Assembly: GCA_002297665.1 (NCBI GenBank) | Contig: DBMS01000225.1 | Location: 10,735-21,567, forward strand | Direction: 5' to 3' | From: Holophagaceae bacterium UBA692 | GTDB lineage: Bacteria; Acidobacteriota; Holophagae; Holophagales; Holophagaceae | DNA length: 10,833 nucleotides | In this document: piece by piece, positions 6,334 to 10,833 of the stretch | Numbering within the stretch: the first letter of the stretch is position 1 | How the letters are laid out: each line of letters starts with the position of its first letter | Position numbers and translations under genes: made by a program | The notes under the pieces: model-generated | Seen by the model: only the letters and a program-made list of their open reading frames with translations | Told to the model about the DNA's origin: nothing | Databases searched by the model: none

Positions 6334-7209
6334 CTATTCCAGGTTCGCGCCCTGCTCGCGGATCTGGTCCAGGACGCCCTTGGCCTCCATGACCGCCCGG
6401 GTCATGGCCAGGCGCTTGCACTTGGAGCCGCAGGTGTTGAGTTCCCTTAGCACCTCCTGGCTCCACACGTCCAGGGCCTTGCCCCCCAGGTTGCCCTTGC
6501 GCAGGCGTTCCCGGAAATCGTCCAGATGGGAGGCCAGGCGAACGAGTTCCTCCCGCACGTCCTCCCGCAGGGCCAGGGCGCCGGCTTCGGCGATGACGCG
6601 CTCTGCCGGCAACTGCCCTGACAAACGTGCGTCCTCCAGCACCTGCTCCAGGCGCTTGCGGTACAACTCGGGCAGTTCCCGGGCCTGGGCTTCGCTCTCG
6701 GCCTGGAGGGCGGCGCACAGGGCCTCCAGTCGGTCGGCGCCGTCCCGGAAGGCCGGCAGAAGGCGTTCGCCTTCCTTCTCGCGCCCCTGGTTCCACAGCT
6801 TCAGCAGGGTGTCCAGGGCTTCGAGGATGGAGCCCTCCAGGCGCTCGGCCAGGTCCGAGGAGGGCGGCATCCAGGCGCCCGGCAGCCGGAAGAAGGCCTC
6901 GGCGGAAAGGGGGGGCAGGTTGAGCCATTCCGCGTCCTCCTGCCAGGTCTTGGCCATGGACCGCAGCAGGGATCGGTTGATCTGGGGCTCCAGGGAAGGC
7001 TCGTCCTGGATCTCCACCGCCAGGTCCACCTTGCCGCGCAGGGCGGCCTCGCGCACCCGGGCCCGGATGGCGGCCTCCAGGGGGAAGAAGGAAGGGTGGA
7101 TGCGCAGGGAGATGTCCAGGGCCTTGTGGTTCACGGAGCGCACCGTGAGCCGCAGCGCCCCCCTTTCCAGGGGGAGGACGGTCTCGGCATAGGCGGTCAT
7201 GGAGCGCAT
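6334..7209 (-). CDS. yicC: YicC-family endoribonuclease
   Basis: YicC proteins are conserved in bacteria and have been reported as endoribonucleases linked to small-RNA turnover and stationary-phase or stress physiology. The N-terminal YicC domain shows MRSMTAYAE, VRSVNHKALDISLRI (about residues 21-35) and LRGKVDLAVEI (about 55-65). The C-terminal DUF1732 part shows EDVREELVRLASHLDDF, LDVWSQEVLRELNTCGSKC and the terminal IREQGANLE, all family hallmarks. From the ATG at 7209 the protein is 291 residues, the usual length. Longer reading to 7260 adds 17 residues foreign to the family, and MPMRSM from 7215 places the ribosome-binding site too close. The gene lies 57 bp downstream of radA on the same strand and is probably co-transcribed with it. 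Its TAG directly abuts the stop of the convergent gene. The frequent downstream partner gmk is not adjacent. Confidence 0.94.
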   Translation of the reverse strand: MRSMTAYAETVLPLERGALRLTVRSVNHKALDISLRIHPSFFPLEAAIRARVREAALRGKVDLAVEIQDEPSLEPQINRSLLRSMAKTWQEDAEWLNLPPLSAEAFFRLPGAWMPPSSDLAERLEGSILEALDTLLKLWNQGREKEGERLLPAFRDGADRLEALCAALQAESEAQARELPELYRKRLEQVLEDARLSGQLPAERVIAEAGALALREDVREELVRLASHLDDFRERLRKGNLGGKALDVWSQEVLRELNTCGSKCKRLAMTRAVMEAKGVLDQIREQGANLE

Positions 7210-7216
7210 GGGCATT

Positions 7217-7222
7217 CCTCCC
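7217..7222 (-). promoter_or_regulatory. Ribosome-binding site of yicC
   Basis: On the - strand GGGAGG lies 7 nt before the ATG at 7209 but only 1 nt before the ATG at 7215. Normal spacing and the family's conserved start (M-x-SMT) both select 7209. Confidence 0.75.
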
Positions 7223-7266
7223 TGCCTCGAGTCTACCCGCTGCGGCCCGTCCCGCCGCACCCGGGT

Positions 7267-8643
7267 TCAGTCCTGGCCTTCGGTCCTGCCCATGAGCCAG
7301 GCCTTGCCCTTCAGGCGCTCCATGCCCAGTTCGGCGAAGAGCTCCAGGGGCGAGGACGCCGCGGCGTCCAGCCCCATGCGCGGCACCGCGGCGCTGTGGA
7401 AGCCCAGCCTGGCGCCCTCCTGCAGCCGCAGCGGCAGCTGCGAGACGGGCCGCACCTCGCCGGTGAGCCCCACCTCGCCCAGGAACAGGCACCGGGGCGC
7501 CAGCACGCGGCCCGTGGCGCTGCTGGTGAGCGCGGCGATCACGGCCAGGTCCGCGGCCGGATCCTCCACCTCGAGGCCGCCGGCCACGTTGAGGTAGACG
7601 TCCCGGTCGTGGAGCTGAACGCCGCCCCGGCGCTCGGCGACGGCGCAGAGCATGGAGAGGCGCTGCCCGTCGATGCCCAGCGCGGTGCGCCGGGGGATGC
7701 CCAGGCCCGCGGAGGCCACCAGGGCCTGGATCTCCACGATCACCGGGCGCGTGCCCGACAGCGCCACGGTGGCCGCGCAGCCCGGCCTGGGCTCGGCGTC
7801 CAGCCAGAAGGGATTGCCCTCGGCGGGCACCAGGCCGCGCTCGGTCATGGCGAAGACCCCCAGCTCGAAGGCCGCGCCGAAGCGGTTCTTGAGGGCGCGC
7901 AGGAGGCGGTGGTGGTGGTGCCGGTCCCCCTCGAAGGCCAGCACGGTGTCCACCAGGTGCTCCAGCACCTTGGGGCCGGCGAGGGTGCCGTCCTTGGTGA
8001 CGTGGCCCACCAGCACCAGCGGCGTGCCGGTGCCCTTGGCCCAGCGCGCCAGGAGCGTGGCGCACCCGCGCACCTGGCTCACGGAGCCCGCGGAGGACTC
8101 GAACTCGGGATCGAAGAGCGTCTGGATGGAATCCACCAGGAGCAGCGCGGGCTTCATGCGGTCCGCGGCCTCCAGGATCCGGCGCACGTCGGTCTCTGCG
8201 AAGAGGTGGATGCCCGGGCTCTCCGCGCCCAGGCGCTGGGCGCGCACCTTGATCTGGCGCTCGCTCTCCTCGCCGCTGGCGTAGAGGACGTCGCCGCCGC
8301 AGGTGGCGGCCCACTGGAGCACGAGGGTGGATTTGCCGATGCCGGGCTCGCCCCCCAGCAGCACCACCATCCCGGGCACCACGCCCCCGCCCAGCACGCG
8401 GTCCAGTTCCGGAAGGCCCGTGGCGGCGCGGCTGGTTTCGCTGATCTCCACCGACAGCAGCGGCACGGGATCCTGGTAGCTGCTCTGGGAGAAGGCGCTC
8501 CGCGCCCGGGAGAGGTCCTTCTTCAGGCTCCCCCGCACTTCTTCGATGGTTCCATAGCCCCCGCAGGCGCCGCACTTGCCCATGGGCTGGGGGAAGCGCG
8601 CCCCGCAGGCGGTGCATTCGTAGTGGGAGGAGACCTTGGCCAT
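7267..8643 (-). CDS. radA: DNA repair/recombination ATPase RadA (Sms)
   Basis: RadA is a hexameric, RecA-like ATPase that helps extend and process recombination intermediates with RecA during repair and transformation. The 458-residue length matches the family (about 460). An N-terminal zinc finger has Cys10, Cys13, Cys24 and Cys27. The RecA-like core has Walker A GEPGIGKST (98-106), a Walker B strand LLLVDSIQ (167-174) and the RadA-specific KNRFG motif (252-256). The C-terminal third (about 285-450) is the Lon-protease-like domain, with GGLEVEDPAADLAV and FLGEVGLTGEVRPV, which in RadA acts as a scaffold rather than a protease. The frame is open to 8928, but the ATG at 8643 gives the family start ten residues before the zinc finger. 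There is no Shine-Dalgarno sequence; a TACAGT lies 6 nt before the ATG. yicC follows after 57 bp. Confidence 0.97.
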   Translation of the reverse strand: MAKVSSHYECTACGARFPQPMGKCGACGGYGTIEEVRGSLKKDLSRARSAFSQSSYQDPVPLLSVEISETSRAATGLPELDRVLGGGVVPGMVVLLGGEPGIGKSTLVLQWAATCGGDVLYASGEESERQIKVRAQRLGAESPGIHLFAETDVRRILEAADRMKPALLLVDSIQTLFDPEFESSAGSVSQVRGCATLLARWAKGTGTPLVLVGHVTKDGTLAGPKVLEHLVDTVLAFEGDRHHHHRLLRALKNRFGAAFELGVFAMTERGLVPAEGNPFWLDAEPRPGCAATVALSGTRPVIVEIQALVASAGLGIPRRTALGIDGQRLSMLCAVAERRGGVQLHDRDVYLNVAGGLEVEDPAADLAVIAALTSSATGRVLAPRCLFLGEVGLTGEVRPVSQLPLRLQEGARLGFHSAAVPRMGLDAAASSPLELFAELGMERLKGKAWLMGRTEGQD

Positions 8644-8649
8644 GTATTG

Positions 8650-8655
8650 ACTGTA
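8650..8655 (-). promoter_or_regulatory. Candidate -10 element of radA (leaderless start)
   Basis: On the - strand TACAGT ends 6 nt before the radA ATG, placing the predicted transcript start on the A of the ATG. No ribosome-binding site is visible. A TTGACG (8686-8691) is 30 bp upstream, too far for a standard -35, and a GC-rich hairpin lies between them. Confidence 0.4.
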
Positions 8656-8664
8656 ACCGGGGCG

Positions 8665-8686
8665 GGGTGCCCGGGCCCCGGGACCC
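8665..8686. repeat. GC-rich hairpin in the radA upstream region
   Basis: GGGT (8665-8668) pairs with ACCC (8683-8686), and CCCGG (8670-8674) pairs with CCGGG (8678-8682), leaving a 3-nt loop and one bulged base: nine base pairs in 22 nt. There is no T-run on either side, so it is not an intrinsic terminator. It could be an operator for radA or simply GC-rich sequence. Confidence 0.45.
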
Positions 8687-8816
8687 GTCAAGGCGAAAAA
8701 TGCAGGGAAATGCGCCCTTCCTGGAAAAAACGAAGGGGAAATCCTCCGCAGACCCCCGCAACAAGTGTGTTTCCGAGCGTTTACGAAACGGTCACACGGG
8801 AGGTCCCAGGGGGCGC

Positions 8817-8837
8817 TGTGGAAAACCTTGTGGATTT
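8817..8837 (-). promoter_or_regulatory. Tandem DnaA-box-like sites
   Basis: On the - strand TTTTCCACA (8817-8825) and AAATCCACA (8829-8837) share the TCCACA core and repeat at a 12-bp interval. TTTTCCACA is one base from the E. coli DnaA box TTATCCACA and matches the box described in cyanobacteria. DnaA binding here is inferred. Confidence 0.35.
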
Positions 8838-8880
8838 CCGGCCTGGACCCCATGGAATCCAGCCCAATCCACCGGAACCC

Positions 8881-8909
8881 GGGTGGGGGCGGCGGGGGGG
8901 GCGGATGGG
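8881..8909 (+). other. G-quadruplex candidate
   Basis: Four G-runs of at least three (8881-8883, 8885-8889, 8894-8901, 8907-8909) are separated by 1-5 nt, fitting the standard intramolecular G-quadruplex pattern on the + strand. For smc read-through transcription this is the template strand. Confidence 0.5.
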
Positions 8910-8978
8910 TCATCACACCTAAAATCAATACTTAGCCAGAAGGCATGGAGCCTATTGAATAAAACAAACATCAATTAG

Positions 8979-8987
8979 TTTTCCACA
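8979..8987 (+). promoter_or_regulatory. DnaA-box-like site in AT-rich segment
   Basis: TTTTCCACA occurs on the + strand, an exact match in opposite orientation to the site at 8817-8825, and sits inside the AT-rich stretch between smc and radA. Binding is inferred from sequence only. Confidence 0.35.
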
Positions 8988-9056
8988 CTTTCAGGTTTCT
9001 TTCGTGTTGACAACCCGAAGGCGCGCCTAACTGTTCATGACAATCCCATGACCGTT

Positions 9057-10833
9057 TCAAACAAGCTGCGCCGCCTCCCGCAGCTGCACGCTCACGAGCC
9101 GGGATACGCCCATCTCCTCCATGGTCACCCCGTAGAGGGTGTCGGCCGCGATCATGGTCGGTTTCTGGTGCGTGATGACGATGAACTGGGTGCCTTCCTT
9201 CATGCGCTGCACCATGGCCGCGAAGCGCCCCACGTTGGCTTCGTCCAGCGGCGCGTCCACCTCGTCCAGCACGCAGAAGGGGCTCGGCTTGTAGTGGAAG
9301 ATGGCGAACAGGAGCGAGATGGCGGTCAGGGCCTTCTCGCCGCCGCTGAGCAGCGTGAGGGCCTTGGCGCTCTTGCCGGGGGGCTGCGCGGTGATCTCGA
9401 TGCCGCACTCCAGCAGGTCCTTGGGATCCTGGAGGATCAGGGTCGCCGCGCCGCCGCCGAAGGCCTCGCGGAACACCTCGTGGAACCGCGCGTTGATGAA
9501 CTCGAAGGCCTCGCGGAAGCGCTCCTCGCTGGTGGCGTTGATCTCGCGGATGGTGGATTCCAGGTTCCCGATGGCTTCCGTCACGTCGCGCCGCTGCTCG
9601 TTCATGAACGCCAGCCGGTCCTCGGCCTCCTGCAGTTCCTGGATGGCCAGCGGGTTCACGCCGCCCAGGTCCAGGCGCTTGCCCTGCAGCTCCTGCATGC
9701 GCGTCTGGTGCACCAGCTCGCCCAGCGACCAGGCCTCCTTCTCCTCGTCCGTGATGGACGCCAGGAAGTCGGGCACCGTGAACCCCAGCGCCAATTCGAT
9801 CTCCCGGGACATGGCCTCCATGCTCCCCTGCACCTGGGCGCCCTGGAGCAGGGACTCCTGGTGCAGCTGGCGGGCGTTCTCCAGGGCCTGGCCCAGCTCG
9901 CGCGCGTTGCGTTCCTGCACCCGCAGGAACTCCTGGGCGCTCTCGATGCCGGGCAGGGCGGCGCCCTGCTCCTCCACCAGCTCCTGGCGCTCGCCCAGCA
10001 GCCGATTGGCCTCCACTTCCAGTTCCGCCAGGCGCGCGGCGGCCTGGTCCGCCTTCTCGGCGCTCTGGGCCATGTCCGCCCACACGCGGCCCTTCTCGGC
10101 CTCCAGGTCGTAGACGCCCCGCTGCAGCTGCTGCAGGTGGCGCTGGGAAGCGTCCCGCTCCGACCACGCGGCGCCCCGCATGCGCGAAGCCTCCAACAGG
10201 ATCTCGCGCCTTTCGTCCAGGGCCTTCTGGGCCTCCGCGCGCCGGGCCTCGGCGGCCGCGACCGCCTCCACCAGCTCGGCCTCCACGGGGTTTTCCGCCG
10301 GGGCCTCCAGGTCGCGCAGCTGCGCCTGCAGGGCGGCGATCTCCGCCTCCAGGAGCTCCCACTGGGCGTCGGCGCGCTCCTGGGCCTCCTTGATCTCCCG
10401 CAGCTGGCCCGCGGCCGAGGCCCTGCGGCCCTTGAGGTCCTCCAGCACGCGCCGCGCGGACAGGTGGTCCTCGTCCATCTCCTTGAAGCGGTCCGCGGCC
10501 TCCCGCATGCGGTAGTCGGCGGCCTTGGCCGCGGATTCCAAAGCCTCCACCCGGTCCAGGCCCTCCTCCCGGGCGGCCTTTGCGGCCTCGAACTCGTGCC
10601 TGAGCTTCAGGGGGCTCGCGGCGGGGGCGGCGACGCCGGCCTGCACGGGGCCGTAGGGCAGCTTGACCAGGGCCGGCGACACGAAGGCCAGGCCCGGATG
10701 GGCCTGGGCCAGGGCGGCCAGTTCGGCGTCCCCGCAGGCGAAGGCGCGGTTCAGGAGCCCTTCCAGGGGCCGGGGCCGGCCGGGCCTCCATCTCACGGCG
10801 TCGCGCAGGGGCCGGGCGCCTTCGGGCGCGGGC
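9057..10833 (-). CDS. smc: Chromosome segregation protein SMC, C-terminal half (5' end outside window)
   Basis: SMC is the ATPase of the condensin-like complex that loops and compacts the chromosome with ScpA and ScpB. The open frame runs off the window edge, leaving about 591 residues. The first 60 or so, with RPLEGLLNRAFACGD and LAFVSPALVKLPYGPVQAG, look like the end of the hinge. A long Glu/Ala/Arg/Leu-rich segment then forms the returning coiled coil, followed by the joint motif LGGVNPLAIQELQEAEDRL. The C-terminal ATPase head has the ABC signature LSGGEKA (LSGGEK at 9333-9350), Walker B with the catalytic Glu in FCVLDEVDAP (9255-9278), the D-loop LDEANVGRF and the ITHQKPTMIAADTLYGVTM switch region. 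The GTG at 10796 is internal, not a start. The hinge end lacks the usual double Gly. A 413-bp gap without a clear terminator separates it from radA. Confidence 0.96.
   Translation of the reverse strand, partial: PAPEGARPLRDAVRWRPGRPRPLEGLLNRAFACGDAELAALAQAHPGLAFVSPALVKLPYGPVQAGVAAPAASPLKLRHEFEAAKAAREEGLDRVEALESAAKAADYRMREAADRFKEMDEDHLSARRVLEDLKGRRASAAGQLREIKEAQERADAQWELLEAEIAALQAQLRDLEAPAENPVEAELVEAVAAAEARRAEAQKALDERREILLEASRMRGAAWSERDASQRHLQQLQRGVYDLEAEKGRVWADMAQSAEKADQAAARLAELEVEANRLLGERQELVEEQGAALPGIESAQEFLRVQERNARELGQALENARQLHQESLLQGAQVQGSMEAMSREIELALGFTVPDFLASITDEEKEAWSLGELVHQTRMQELQGKRLDLGGVNPLAIQELQEAEDRLAFMNEQRRDVTEAIGNLESTIREINATSEERFREAFEFINARFHEVFREAFGGGAATLILQDPKDLLECGIEITAQPPGKSAKALTLLSGGEKALTAISLLFAIFHYKPSPFCVLDEVDAPLDEANVGRFAAMVQRMKEGTQFIVITHQKPTMIAADTLYGVTMEEMGVSRLVSVQLREAAQLV

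Larger units (their letters stand above)
8644..9056. other. 413-bp intergenic region between smc and radA
   Basis: No convincing gene was found here. A 60-codon - strand ORF (8974-8792) and overlapping + strand frames have proline- or glycine-rich compositions typical of chance frames in GC-rich DNA. From the radA side the region holds a -10-like hexamer, a GC-rich hairpin (8665-8686), a CGTTT-ACG-AAACG dyad (8778-8790), two DnaA-box-like sites 12 bp apart, a G-rich tract (8881-8909), an AT-rich segment (about 8912-9008) with another DnaA-box-like site, and a TTGACA (9007-9012). No clear intrinsic terminator follows smc. Confidence 0.75.

Noticed and set aside
8715..8737. CCCTTC/GAAGGG stem-loop upstream of radA as an RNA element
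   Set aside because: A 6-bp stem with an 11-nt loop and no further structure is not distinguishable from chance.
6209..8764. 851-codon - strand frame across yicC and radA
   Set aside because: It is a Gly/Arg/Pro/Ala-rich shadow that crosses two real genes in another frame on the same strand.
7096..8922. 608-codon + strand frame opposite yicC and radA
   Set aside because: It is antisense to two certain genes, rich in His/Gly/Ala/Gln, with no family resemblance.
8792..8974. 60-codon - strand ORF in the smc-radA gap
   Set aside because: It has no ribosome-binding site, the C-terminal part is low-complexity Pro/Gly, and it overlaps the G-rich tract and DnaA-like sites.
9007..9033. TTGACA followed by TAACTG as a + strand promoter
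   Set aside because: The spacing is only 15 bp, the -10 is poor, and it would drive transcription antisense into smc with no gene to serve.
8971..10791. 606-codon - strand frame overlapping smc
   Set aside because: It is the shifted frame of smc, with Gly/Arg/Pro-rich translation and no domain.

Overview
The window is a chromosomal stretch of a GC-rich bacterium with eight protein-coding genes, two of them cut by the window edges. The mix of signalling genes, the very high GC content and the style of the housekeeping proteins suggest a Holophaga/Geothrix-like acidobacterium, but no marker gene here proves it and a myxobacterial or deltaproteobacterial origin is not excluded. No rRNA, tRNA, CRISPR array, transposase or prophage gene was seen.

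Left part, all on the + strand. The tail of a hybrid histidine kinase (ATPase end plus receiver, 2-526) is followed by a 202-bp intergenic region containing an unusual AT-rich island: T-tracts start at exactly 583, 593 and 603, A-tracts start at 631 and 641, and an 11-bp inverted repeat overlaps them. Then comes a compact five-gene run (729-6333). plsY and gpsA overlap by 8 bp and cover consecutive steps of phospholipid synthesis: GpsA makes sn-glycerol 3-phosphate and PlsY acylates it. After 32 bp, with no terminator visible, follows a three-gene signalling cassette with overlapping or near-abutting ends: a REC-PAS histidine kinase of the HEINTPIQ type, a receiver-HDOD protein, and a receiver-HD-GYP-like protein.

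The signalling cassette is the most interesting system in the window. The HDOD protein has Glu in place of the phospho-accepting Asp of its receiver. The last protein keeps a complete receiver and the GYP motif but has lost every expected metal ligand of the HD-GYP phosphodiesterase fold. Together they look like a kinase with one phosphorylatable and one non-canonical output partner, both probably acting by protein contact rather than by c-di-GMP hydrolysis.

Right part, all on the - strand: the C-terminal half of the chromosome-structuring ATPase SMC (9057-10833), a 413-bp intergenic region, then radA (recombination ATPase) and yicC (endoribonuclease family). The stop codons of yicC and of the last signalling gene are directly adjacent, with zero bases between. 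The 413-bp region holds three DnaA-box-like sites, an AT-rich segment, a G-quadruplex candidate and a strong hairpin next to the radA start. plsY and radA both lack a Shine-Dalgarno sequence and have a -10-like hexamer exactly 6 nt before the ATG, which suggests leaderless mRNAs.
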